Source: VRUE01 sp963714155 | Lineage (GTDB): Bacteria; Actinomycetota; Thermoleophilia; Solirubrobacterales; 70-9 | Length of the DNA: 64,000 bases | Assembly: GCA_963714155.1 (NCBI GenBank) | Contig: OY970236.1 | Location: 744,001 to 808,000 of the forward strand | Direction: 5' to 3' | Shown here: positions 1 through 8,141 of the stretch, piece by piece | Layout: every line of letters starts with the position of its first letter | Position numbering within the stretch: the first letter of the stretch is position 1 | Program-made: the position numbers and the translations under genes | Notes under the pieces: generated by a model | Databases searched by the model: none | Told to the model about the DNA's origin: nothing | The model's input: the letters and a program-made list of their open reading frames with translations, nothing else

Positions 1-624
1 GCCGAACTCGGCGACAGCGCCCAGTTCTGGCGAGCGCAGTCGTCCTCGAACCGGGCCAAGCTCGCTGCGGTGGAGCTCGCCGGTCAGGCGGCAGCCCCTG
101 CGGTGAGGGTCGAGGCTCCGCCCGAGGCGATGACTTTCACCGTGGCGCAATTCCGTGAACTGGATGCGGACTTCGGCCTGCCGGCCTATTCCGAATCCGA
201 ATTGAGGGACAGCGCCCCCGGCGCGCGCCGGGCCGCCGACAGAGAGCTGGCCCGCGTCCTCGAGCTGGCCCCCCAACCGGCCCCGCAGCTGAAGCCGTTC
301 CCTGCGGCCCGCGGCCTTGTCGTTCGCAGGGCCTTGAACGGGAGCGCAAAGCGGGCGGGGGCGTGCGTCACCTTGATGCCACGCCCCGGGACGACGATGC
401 TCGCTCGGATCGAGCTGTCGCCCGGAGGGCTCGCCTACTCCTCGGCGCGGGTCCCGGTCGAGGTGAGCCTGGGCCGCTTCAACCTGGAGCCCAGCGTTGA
501 GTTGCCGCCGCGGACTGGATCGGTCGCGATACCGATTCCGGTCGACGCCAGCAACGTCCCCTGGTATGCCGAGACGCGGGTGACCGCACCGACACTGGCC
601 TGTCCAGTGGATCGGCTGGCCTAG
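1..624 (+). CDS. C-terminal part of a membrane protein related to its downstream neighbour (5' truncated by window edge)
   Basis: The frame is open from the first base to the TAG at 622-624, so the gene begins outside the window. The visible 207 residues are a soluble domain that closely parallels the C-terminus of the protein at 638-2449: both have an NRA-LAA-EL stretch, then a proline-rich spacer, a C-[VL]-[TA]-L-[MI]-P segment, an LxPGGxxY motif, a V-LGRF element and a final W-AE-[TR]V-T-A--LACP motif. By analogy it is probably the extracytoplasmic tail of a polytopic membrane protein. The two genes are 13 nt apart on the same strand, so this looks like a tandem duplication. Function is unknown. 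A GTG at 70 could be an internal start, but the homology runs upstream of it. Confidence 0.75.
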   Translation, partial: AELGDSAQFWRAQSSSNRAKLAAVELAGQAAAPAVRVEAPPEAMTFTVAQFRELDADFGLPAYSESELRDSAPGARRAADRELARVLELAPQPAPQLKPFPAARGLVVRRALNGSAKRAGACVTLMPRPGTTMLARIELSPGGLAYSSARVPVEVSLGRFNLEPSVELPPRTGSVAIPIPVDASNVPWYAETRVTAPTLACPVDRLA

Positions 625-637
625 ACTGCCCCGCTCG

Positions 638-2449
638 ATGATGACGCCCGACAACCGAGGGGACCGGACCGAGCCCCAAGTCAACCCCCTTGGCGTGATC
701 GAGGCCCTGTCGGCGCGCTTCGCTGGCTGGGCCCGTCGCGTCGGTGAGGCGCGCGTCGCCTACGCGGTGTTGGCGCTCGCCTTCGCGCTCGCCGCGATCC
801 TGATCCTGGCCTGGGGCAAGGGCCAAACCTTCATCAATGACGAGTGGAACTACCTCGTCGTCTTCCGTGGCTGGAACCTGGAAGTGCTGCTGCACCCCCA
901 GAACGGCCACCTCGTCGCCTTCCCCCTGCTCCTCTACAAGTCGATGTTCAGCACGGTGGGCGCGAGTTCCCATCTCCCCTACCAAGCGGCGACCGTTGTC
1001 CTGCACCTGCTCGTCGCGACCCTCTTCTTTCTCCTGGTTCGCAGGCGAGCGGCGTTGCCGGTCGCCGTCGCACTGACGATCTTGGTCGCCTTCTTCGGCG
1101 CGGGCTGGGACACGGTGATGGGCGCCTACGAGGTGCCGAACCTCTTGGGCATGGCGAGCGGGCTGGGCATGTTGCTGGCGCTGGGGCGGGGGACTCGCGG
1201 GGGCGATCTGCTCGCTTGCGGCCTGCTCGTCGTCTGCCTTGGCTCCTTCAGCGTTGGCATCGCCTTCGCCCTGGGCGCCCTGCTCGCGATCTTGCTGGGC
1301 GGGCGGACCGAGTGGCGGCGGGCCTGGATCGTCCTGCTGCCGGGCCTGCTTTATGTGGCCTGGTTCCTCTGGGCGCGCAAGTTCGGCCAGACCGAGGCCA
1401 CCCTGGCCTCGGTCAGCAGCATCTTCAACGGCATCGCCGACCAGCTGGCGGCGATCTGCGCCAGTGTCACCGGCCTCTTCCGCGTCCCCGGCACCATCGG
1501 CCTGCCCACGGCTCTCGAACTTCGCTCGGACTGGGGATACCCGCTGGCCTTGGTCTTCGTCGCCCTGATCGCGCTCCACATTCGCCGCGCGCCGCGCTCG
1601 ATCCACTTCTGGATGCTGATCGGCACCCTCGTCTTCTATCTGGCTCTGGTCGCCGTCGGCCTCGATCCCGCCCGCACCCCGGAAGCGAGCCGCTACGTCT
1701 ACATGGGGAGCATCCTGACCCTGCTCGTCATCGTCGAGCTGGCGCGTGATGTCAGGTGGTCAACGGCGATCGGGCTGGTCGCCGTCGTGGTCTTTGGCCT
1801 GTCGCTGATGTCGAACGCCTCCACCTTGCGTGCAGGCGGGCGCCTCTTTCAGGCCGAGGGCGAAACCAACCGCGCGGCCCTGGCCGCGCTCGAGCTCGAT
1901 CGGCAATACGTGAACGATGGCCTTTCAACCGAGTCAGTGGAGGAGACCACGCACTCGCATGCGGACATGCTCTTCCCGATCTGGGCCTACTTCCAGCTCG
2001 CCGACGAGCAGGGCTCTCCGGCCTTCAGCCTCGACGAACTGCTGGCTACCGGCAGTCAGGCCCGCGAAGCGGCGGACGAGGAGCTCGTCAACGCGCTGGA
2101 GCTCGCAGTGGAGCCGGTCGCGCGCCCCAAGCTTGACCGCGACGGCTCCCCGCCCGAGCCGGTAAGCGAAAGCGATGGCCGCGCCCGCGCCCTCGGCTCG
2201 TGCCTGGCCTTGATCCCGGACCTCGGCCGAACCGCTGCCTTCAGGCTCGAGCTCCCCCCTGGCGGCTTCAGCTATCTGGCCGCGCCGGGGACGCCCGTCA
2301 CGGTAAAGCTGGGCCGCTTCGGCGACCCCGTGACCGAACTGTCTGCGGTTACCGGATCGGCTGAAGTCGCAATTCCCGCCGACGACGTGCCCGTGCCCTG
2401 GCAAGCGGAAGTCCGGACCGACGCCAGGGTCCTCGCCTGCCCCCGCTGA
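638..2449 (+). CDS. Polytopic membrane protein with GT-C-like topology and C-terminal soluble domain
   Basis: The 603-residue protein has a short basic N-terminus, then roughly ten hydrophobic segments between about residues 40 and 400, then a soluble C-terminal domain of about 180 residues. An acidic pair lies in the first extracytoplasmic loop (FINDEWNYL), followed by an HPQNGHLV motif. This resembles GT-C glycosyltransferases that use polyprenyl-phosphate sugars, but I cannot assign a substrate. The C-terminal domain matches the truncated gene just upstream. Two ATGs lie in tandem at 638 and 641; either may start translation. The gene ends 12 nt before the convergent gene at 2462. Confidence 0.7.
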   Translation: MMTPDNRGDRTEPQVNPLGVIEALSARFAGWARRVGEARVAYAVLALAFALAAILILAWGKGQTFINDEWNYLVVFRGWNLEVLLHPQNGHLVAFPLLLYKSMFSTVGASSHLPYQAATVVLHLLVATLFFLLVRRRAALPVAVALTILVAFFGAGWDTVMGAYEVPNLLGMASGLGMLLALGRGTRGGDLLACGLLVVCLGSFSVGIAFALGALLAILLGGRTEWRRAWIVLLPGLLYVAWFLWARKFGQTEATLASVSSIFNGIADQLAAICASVTGLFRVPGTIGLPTALELRSDWGYPLALVFVALIALHIRRAPRSIHFWMLIGTLVFYLALVAVGLDPARTPEASRYVYMGSILTLLVIVELARDVRWSTAIGLVAVVVFGLSLMSNASTLRAGGRLFQAEGETNRAALAALELDRQYVNDGLSTESVEETTHSHADMLFPIWAYFQLADEQGSPAFSLDELLATGSQAREAADEELVNALELAVEPVARPKLDRDGSPPEPVSESDGRARALGSCLALIPDLGRTAAFRLELPPGGFSYLAAPGTPVTVKLGRFGDPVTELSAVTGSAEVAIPADDVPVPWQAEVRTDARVLACPR

Positions 2450-2461
2450 CCTGAGGCGGTC

Positions 2462-2779
2462 TCAGAACTTACGCGTGCAGCGTTCGATCCGCTTGATGTC
2501 GCCGTTCGCCCGCTGGACGCAGTGGACCAGCTTCTGCGGGTTGGCGCCGCGCCGCTTGGTCACCTCAAACGAGTGGTGGACTTCGCGTTTTATCTCGGTG
2601 CTCATCCCCTCCAGCGACTTGCCGATTTTGTCGAGACCGGTCGAGTGGATCACCTCGGTGGTCGTGTCGAGAACCGGCTTGAGGAGGAAGAGGTAGACCA
2701 GAAAAAGGATGCCGGCGGTGACCGCAAGCCGGATAATGCCCGAAGTTACGTTGCCGAAGAGGTTGCGCAGGAGGTCCAT
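2462..2779 (-). CDS. Small single-pass membrane protein, function unknown
   Basis: This 105-residue protein has one clear hydrophobic segment (about residues 14-34, rich in I, L, F and V) after a short N-terminal stretch. A polar, helix-prone tail with many K/R residues and two cysteines follows. It starts at an ATG at 2779 and is transcribed divergently from the WYL regulator at 2809, with only 29 nt between the starts. I do not recognise the family. The membrane anchor and charged tail suggest a small membrane-associated accessory protein, but this is not evidence of a specific role. Confidence 0.55.
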   Translation of the reverse strand: MDLLRNLFGNVTSGIIRLAVTAGILFLVYLFLLKPVLDTTTEVIHSTGLDKIGKSLEGMSTEIKREVHHSFEVTKRRGANPQKLVHCVQRANGDIKRIERCTRKF

Positions 2780-2808
2780 GGGACGGGCCGCACACTATCC
2801 TGCGACCC

Positions 2809-4875
2809 GTGGCAAAGGACACCGAGAAGCTGATCCGTCAGCTCTCGCTGATCTCGTTCCTGATGGCTCAGGGGAGGCCGGTTTCGGCGCTCGAGATCAA
2901 GCGCGAGGTTGAGGGCTACAGCGACATGAACGACGACGCCTTCGCGCGGCGCTTCTACGCGGACCGAGCGGAGCTGGAGAGCCTCGGCATCGAGCTCGGG
3001 GTCGAGAAGCCGGGCGAGGGGTTCTTCGAGGCCGAGCTCTACTCGCTGCCACCGGAGAACTTCTACCTCGACGCGATCAAGTTCACCGACGACGAGCTGG
3101 CGGCGATGAGCACCGCGCTGATGCTGCTCTCCGAAGGCGAATTCGCCTACGCCGAGCCGTTGCGGCTCGCCCTGCAGCAGGTTGCCTGGGGCCATCCCAA
3201 CCCGCTCAAGGAGGGCGAGCGCGCGCCGGTGGAGATGGCGATGACCGCCTCGGCCGGCGGCCGCGAGCTCTCCCAGCGCCTCTCCAAGATCGAGACCGCG
3301 ATCTCCCGTCGCAAGACGGTCGAGTTCACCTATTACACGATGGAGCGCGACGAGACCGAGAAGCGCAAAGTCGACCCGTACCACCTGGTCTTCCGCGGCG
3401 GCCAGTTCTATTTGATCGGCCACGCCCACGAGCGCGATGCCGTGCGGGTCTTCCGCCTCTCGCGGATCCAGGGCAAGGTCGGCTACGCCTCCAAGGCCGA
3501 GCACGACTTCTCGCCGCCGGAGAACTTCGACCGCCGCGACTACGGCCAGCGCGCCGACTGGCAGCTGGGGGAGACCCGTGGTCGCGCCCAGATCTTCGTC
3601 CGCGACCGCATCGCCTGGCTGATCGAGCGTGACTTCGGCGCCTACGGCGAGCTGCGCCCGGCGAAGAAGTCCGACGGCGCGCCGGGCAAAGGCTCGGTCT
3701 TTGAGACCGACTACGCCTCGCCTCGGGAGCTGATCGCCTGGGTGCTGCGCTGGCGCCAGAACGCCCAGGTGCTCGGGCCCGACGAGCTGCGCGAGGAGGC
3801 CGAGAGCCGTCTCGGGCTGCTGCACGAGCGCCATGACAGCGGCTTCCAGGCGGCCGAGATCGTCGACCGGCCGCTGCGCGAGGCGCCGCGCCGCGCCCGC
3901 TCCAACGGTCGTGGCGAAGCGGCGATCCGGCCCGAGCGCTTCGCTCGCCTGGTCACCCTCGCCGGGTTGCTGATCGAATCGGCCAAAGGGGACGAGCGGT
4001 TGCGGCTCAGCGAGCTGCGCCAGCGGCTCGAACTGACCGACGAGGAGCTGCGCGAGGACATTGACCTGCTCAACGTCGTCAACTTCGGCGGCGGCACCTA
4101 CGTGCTCTACGCCGAAATCCTCGGCGATGAGATCGAGGTCGACTCCGAGCCCTACGGCGACAACTTCGCCCGCCCGGCCCGGCTGCTGCCGCTGGAGGCC
4201 AAGGCCCTGGTCGCCGCGATCGACCTCTTCGGTGACCACCTGCCCCAGGGCGGCCTGCAGAGCGCCCGCACCAAGATCATCGCCGCGCTCGGCCACGACC
4301 CCTCCGAGGAGGGACTGGAGATCGCCTCCGGCAGTGGCGGTGACGCCGAGGTCGCCCGCATCGTCAACGAGGCGATCGGCGGCAGCCGCGTGCTCGAACT
4401 CCAGTACTACAAGGAGAACGAGGACCAGTTCACCAAACGCGCCGTTGAGCCCTACCGCCTGGAGAACGGCAAAGAGGGCTGGTACGTCGAGTGCTACGAC
4501 CTGACCAAAGACGGCGTCCGCCACTTCAAGCTCGACCGGATCAAGGAGGCAACGCTCTCCGTTGACAGCTTCGAGCCGCGGCCCGAAGTCGAGGAGCTGG
4601 CCGGGGTCGAGGGCTGGATGACCCACGGCGAGGTGCCGACCGCCCACGTCGCCCGCGTCTGGGTCTCGCCCGAGCGGGCCCGCTGGCTGCGCGAGGAGCG
4701 CACCGTGGTCGAGGAGCTGGCCGACGGCGCCGTCGTCGTCGAGCTGCCCTACGCCGGCACCTCCTGGCTGGTCCGCGAGATCCTTCGCGGCGCCGGCGAC
4801 CTGGTCGTGCTCGAGCCCGAGGATGCCCGCGAGGCGATCGCCAAAGAGGTCGCCGCGAGCGCTGCTCTGGCGTGA
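2809..4875 (+). CDS. pafBC: WYL-domain transcriptional regulator, fused PafB-PafC type
   Basis: Two HTH-plus-WYL units are joined in one 688-residue chain. The first half has a winged-helix region (about residues 8-75) and a WYL-type domain starting near residue 166 (VEFTYY, then DPYHLVFRGGQFYLIG and VRVFRLSRI). The second half repeats this with an HTH near residues 378-440 and a WYL domain near 525-590 (LELQYY, EPYRLENGKEGWYVECY, RHFKLDRI). PafB and PafC are separate proteins in mycobacteria, where the heterodimer activates DNA-damage genes; fused forms are known in other actinobacteria. The start is the GTG at 2809. Its TGA overlaps the next gene's GTG, suggesting co-translation. The DNA-damage role is inferred from the family. 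Confidence 0.88.
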   Translation: MAKDTEKLIRQLSLISFLMAQGRPVSALEIKREVEGYSDMNDDAFARRFYADRAELESLGIELGVEKPGEGFFEAELYSLPPENFYLDAIKFTDDELAAMSTALMLLSEGEFAYAEPLRLALQQVAWGHPNPLKEGERAPVEMAMTASAGGRELSQRLSKIETAISRRKTVEFTYYTMERDETEKRKVDPYHLVFRGGQFYLIGHAHERDAVRVFRLSRIQGKVGYASKAEHDFSPPENFDRRDYGQRADWQLGETRGRAQIFVRDRIAWLIERDFGAYGELRPAKKSDGAPGKGSVFETDYASPRELIAWVLRWRQNAQVLGPDELREEAESRLGLLHERHDSGFQAAEIVDRPLREAPRRARSNGRGEAAIRPERFARLVTLAGLLIESAKGDERLRLSELRQRLELTDEELREDIDLLNVVNFGGGTYVLYAEILGDEIEVDSEPYGDNFARPARLLPLEAKALVAAIDLFGDHLPQGGLQSARTKIIAALGHDPSEEGLEIASGSGGDAEVARIVNEAIGGSRVLELQYYKENEDQFTKRAVEPYRLENGKEGWYVECYDLTKDGVRHFKLDRIKEATLSVDSFEPRPEVEELAGVEGWMTHGEVPTAHVARVWVSPERARWLREERTVVEELADGAVVVELPYAGTSWLVREILRGAGDLVVLEPEDAREAIAKEVAASAALA

Positions 4876-5621
4876 CCCAGGCTCCCGGCCACGAGGAGAT
4901 TCTCAGGATCGTCGCGCCCAACCCGGGGCCGATGACGTTGGAAGGGACGAACACCTACCTCTACGGGGCAGGACCGTGCACGGTGATCGATCCCGGTCCA
5001 GACGACGAGGGCCACCTGGCTGCGGTCCGCGCGGCTGCCGATGAGCGCGGGGGGATCGGCCTCGTCCTGCTCACCCATGGGCATGGCGATCACTCCGAGG
5101 GGGCGGAGGGACTCGTCGCCGGCGCGGGCCCTGATGGCGATGTACCTGCGGTGGTTCTGCCCGGAGACGGCGAGGAGCACGGCGGGTTGCGCGCAATTGC
5201 CACCCCGGGCCACGCCCCTGACCACGTCTGCCTGATGACCGGTGACGGGGTCTGCTTCAGCGGCGACCTCGTGCTTGGCACCGGCTCCACCTTCGTCCCC
5301 CCTGACGGCGGATCTCTCAGCGCCTACATGGACTCGCTGCGCCGCATGCAGGCCGAGCCGATCGAGCTGATCTGCCCCGGACACGGGCCCTGGATCACCG
5401 ATCCCGCGGCGAAGCTGGCCGAGTACGTCGAGCACCGCGAGATGCGCGAGCGCCGTCTGCTCGCCGCCCTCGAGCGCGGCGAGCGCTCCCGCAAAGCGCT
5501 TCTCGCCGAGGCCTGGAGCGACGTGCCGGCCGAGCTGCGCCCGGCGGCGGCGATGGTGATGCAGGCCCACCTCGAGAAGTTGGAGGCCGAATCCCGCCTC
5601 CCCTCGGACATCACCCCATAA
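4872..5621 (+). CDS. Metallo-beta-lactamase-fold hydrolase (LACTB2-like)
   Basis: This 249-residue MBL-fold protein carries the metal-binding signature THGHGDHSEGA (HxHxDH, near residues 69-74), a downstream GHAPDHV histidine, SGDLVLG for the bridging aspartate and PGHGPWI for the last histidine. The N-terminal PGPMTLEGTNTYL stretch and the C-terminal helical region are typical of the LACTB2/glyoxalase-II-like branch, whose members act as hydrolases or endoribonucleases. The GTG start overlaps the stop of the WYL regulator by 4 nt, so the two are probably co-translated. The physiological substrate cannot be read from sequence. Confidence 0.85.
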   Translation: MTQAPGHEEILRIVAPNPGPMTLEGTNTYLYGAGPCTVIDPGPDDEGHLAAVRAAADERGGIGLVLLTHGHGDHSEGAEGLVAGAGPDGDVPAVVLPGDGEEHGGLRAIATPGHAPDHVCLMTGDGVCFSGDLVLGTGSTFVPPDGGSLSAYMDSLRRMQAEPIELICPGHGPWITDPAAKLAEYVEHREMRERRLLAALERGERSRKALLAEAWSDVPAELRPAAAMVMQAHLEKLEAESRLPSDITP

Positions 5622-5635
5622 GCCGGCCGCACCCG

Positions 5636-5684
5636 CTTCCGGTGCGCTTTATGTGGTCCATAGCTATATAAAGCGCACCGGAAG
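5636..5684. terminator. Perfect 17-bp inverted repeat, probable terminator
   Basis: Arms at 5636-5652 (CTTCCGGTGCGCTTTAT) and 5668-5684 are exact reverse complements around a 15-nt spacer that could extend the stem with G-U pairs. It starts 15 nt after the stop of the MBL-fold gene. There is no long U tract after the stem, so it is terminator-like rather than a textbook rho-independent terminator. Confidence 0.6.
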
Positions 5685-5723
5685 GGCAGTTCGTCCTGGC
5701 TGCTTGGCCAGTAGGCTTGTTTG

Positions 5724-8099
5724 ATGGCACGCGGGGGCGCAGCGCGAACGGGGTTGGTGGTCGGCTTGGCCGGGACCGGGCTCGCCGCTGTCACGACTGC
5801 CGCCGCCTGGCACTGGCTGGCGCGGAGGCCGTTGCCCAAGCAGAAGGGGACGATCTCGCTTACGGGCCTGGACGGTCCCGTCAGCGTCGACCGCGACCGC
5901 TGGGGCGTGCCGCACATCGCCGCCGACCAGGCGCGTGACCTCTGGTTCGCCGAGGGCTTCTGCCACGGCCAGGACCGGCTCTGGCAGCTCGACTTCTACC
6001 GCCGCGTCGTCTGCGGCCGCGTTGCCGAGATGGCTGGCCCCGAGGGGCTGCCGATCGATCGCTTGATGCGCACGCTGGGGATCCGCCGCACGGCGGAGCG
6101 CGAGGCGGCGAACCTCGATCCTGAGCTGCAGGCGCTGCTCGAGCGCTTCTGCGAGGGCGTCAACGCCGCCGCCGCCGAGGCCAAGGCGATGCCCTTCGAG
6201 ATGCAGCTGCTGCGGCTCGAGTGGAAGCCGTGGCGACCGGTCGACATCCTCAGTATCGGCAAGCTGCTTGCCTTCGGCCTCTCAACTAACTGGGAGCGGG
6301 AGCTGCTGCGGGCTGACATGGTCCGTGCCCTGGGCGATGAGCTGGCAGCAAAGCTCGACCCCGGCTATCCCGCCGACAACCCCATCGTCACCCAGGAAGC
6401 CTGGTCGGGTGACGGGCTCGCGATTGTCGAGCAGATCGACGCCGTGCGCCGCTCGATCGGCCTCGCCGCCGAGGCCAGCGGCTCCAACAACTGGGCCGTC
6501 TCCGGCAAGCTCAGCGCCAGCGGCTCGCCGGTGATCGCCGGCGACCCTCACCTGCCGCCGAGCATGCCGGGCATCTGGTACCAGGTCGGCCTCACGCTCG
6601 GCGATCGCTTCGTCCGCGGAGCCTCACTACCGGGCATGCCCGGGGTCTACATGGGGCAGAACAACGACGTCTGCTGGACCTTCACCAACGTCATGGCCGA
6701 TGTCGAGGACCTCTTCATCGAGCGGCTCGACGGCGACCGCTACCTCTTCGAAGACGAGTGGCGGCCGCTTGAGATCGTGCGTGAGGAGATCCCGGTCAAG
6801 GGTCGCGATGCGCCCGAGGTGCTCGACGTGCGGATCACCCACCACGGCCCGATCGTCAACGAGGCACTCGGCGCTGACGAGGCCGAGCCGCTGGCGCTGC
6901 GCTGGCAGACGCTTGACCAGCCGACCGCCTTCCCGGGCATGTTCGAGCTGCACCAGATCCGCTCCGGGCCCGAACTCGTCGCCAGCCTCGCCGAGCACAG
7001 CTCGCCCGCCTCCAACTTGATCTGGGCCGACCGCCACGGCTCGATCGGCTACAAGCTGATCGGCCGCCTGCCGCTGCGCAAGGGCGGCTGCCCCGACCTG
7101 CCGAAGCCGGGCTGGAGCGGCGAGTTCGAGTGGGAGGGGACGATCCCCTACGAGAAGCTGCCGGAGACGGTCGATCCCGAGAGCGGCTTCCTCGTCACCG
7201 CCAACAACCGGATCGTCGGCGACGACTACCCGCACCACATCACCAGCGAGTGGCTCGACGGCTTCCGCGCCGAGCGGATCGAGCAGCTGCTGCGGGCCAG
7301 CGACGAGCACGACATCGACGGCTTCGAGGCGATGCAGTCCGACAACCTCTCGCTGCCGGGGATCGAGGCGGCGCGGCGCCTGGGTCGCCTCAAGCCGGCG
7401 GGGCAGCGCGAGCTGAGCGCGCTCGAGCGCTTGCGCAGCTGGGACGGCCGGCTCGACCCGGACTCGATCGCCGGCACGATCTACCAGGCATTCCTCTTGC
7501 GCCTGGCGCGCGAGGTGGCGCGGGCCGCGATCGGCGACCGCGACCTCAGCGAGCGCTGGCTCGATCGCGCCGACAACGGCTTCACCCCGCACGTGACCTC
7601 GCCCTGGCGCTGGCACTCGCACCTGATGAAGCTCTGGGATGAAGGTGACGAGGAGCTGATCGGCCGGCCCTGGGACGAGCTCGTGCTGGAAGCGCTGAGC
7701 GGCGCGCTCGATGACCTCACAGACCGCTTCGGCCCCGACGCCGCCGCCTGGCGCTGGGGAGAGGTGCACGAGATGGAGTTCCCGCACCCGCTTGGCGAGG
7801 CCAACCCGCTGCTGCGCCGCCTGCTCAACCGGCGGGTCAGGGCCGGTGGGGCCCAGGAGACGGTGAGCCAGATCGCCTACGACCCCAACGACCCCTACAA
7901 AGCCGTTTGGGCGCCGAGCTGGCGCATGGTCGCCGAACCGACCGCCCCCGAGCACTCGCGCTGGCAGATGTTCACCGGCCAGTCCGGCCACCCCGCCAGC
8001 CGCCACTACGACGACCTGCAGACCGACTGGCTGCACGGCCGCACCCAGCCGATGGCTGGCGAGGGCCCCTGGCGCAAGCTAAATCTCGTCCCGGCCTGA
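5724..8099 (+). CDS. Penicillin acylase family protein (Ntn hydrolase, peptidase S45)
   Basis: The protein follows the S45 order: an N-terminal membrane or signal segment (about residues 5-32), an alpha-chain region with the conserved DRWGVPHI and GFCHGQDRLWQLDFYRR motifs, a linker, and a beta chain beginning at the GSNNWAVSG motif. The Ser in that motif (about residue 254) would be both the autocatalytic cleavage point and the nucleophile. Further family motifs are GDPHL, FTNVMADVEDLF and TANNR. Length (791 aa) fits the family. Members cleave amides such as beta-lactam side chains or acyl-homoserine lactones; the substrate here is unknown. ATG 5724 is preferred to the adjacent TTG 5721. Confidence 0.9.
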   Translation: MARGGAARTGLVVGLAGTGLAAVTTAAAWHWLARRPLPKQKGTISLTGLDGPVSVDRDRWGVPHIAADQARDLWFAEGFCHGQDRLWQLDFYRRVVCGRVAEMAGPEGLPIDRLMRTLGIRRTAEREAANLDPELQALLERFCEGVNAAAAEAKAMPFEMQLLRLEWKPWRPVDILSIGKLLAFGLSTNWERELLRADMVRALGDELAAKLDPGYPADNPIVTQEAWSGDGLAIVEQIDAVRRSIGLAAEASGSNNWAVSGKLSASGSPVIAGDPHLPPSMPGIWYQVGLTLGDRFVRGASLPGMPGVYMGQNNDVCWTFTNVMADVEDLFIERLDGDRYLFEDEWRPLEIVREEIPVKGRDAPEVLDVRITHHGPIVNEALGADEAEPLALRWQTLDQPTAFPGMFELHQIRSGPELVASLAEHSSPASNLIWADRHGSIGYKLIGRLPLRKGGCPDLPKPGWSGEFEWEGTIPYEKLPETVDPESGFLVTANNRIVGDDYPHHITSEWLDGFRAERIEQLLRASDEHDIDGFEAMQSDNLSLPGIEAARRLGRLKPAGQRELSALERLRSWDGRLDPDSIAGTIYQAFLLRLAREVARAAIGDRDLSERWLDRADNGFTPHVTSPWRWHSHLMKLWDEGDEELIGRPWDELVLEALSGALDDLTDRFGPDAAAWRWGEVHEMEFPHPLGEANPLLRRLLNRRVRAGGAQETVSQIAYDPNDPYKAVWAPSWRMVAEPTAPEHSRWQMFTGQSGHPASRHYDDLQTDWLHGRTQPMAGEGPWRKLNLVPA

Positions 8100-8141
8100 T
8101 TCACCGCCGAATCGATCGCGGGATGCAATTGTTGGACGGGT

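Noticed and set aside
479..1606. Minus-strand open frame opposite the first membrane protein
   Set aside because: Rich in Q/D/R/A with no domain; typical antisense shadow of a hydrophobic protein gene.
2746..4647. Long open frame on the minus strand opposite the WYL regulator
   Set aside because: It is a high-GC shadow: repetitive V/L/A/G composition, no recognisable domain, while the plus strand encodes a clear double WYL protein.
6627..8036. Minus-strand open frame of about 470 codons opposite the penicillin acylase gene
   Set aside because: Biased composition without motifs; the plus-strand gene has all S45 motifs.
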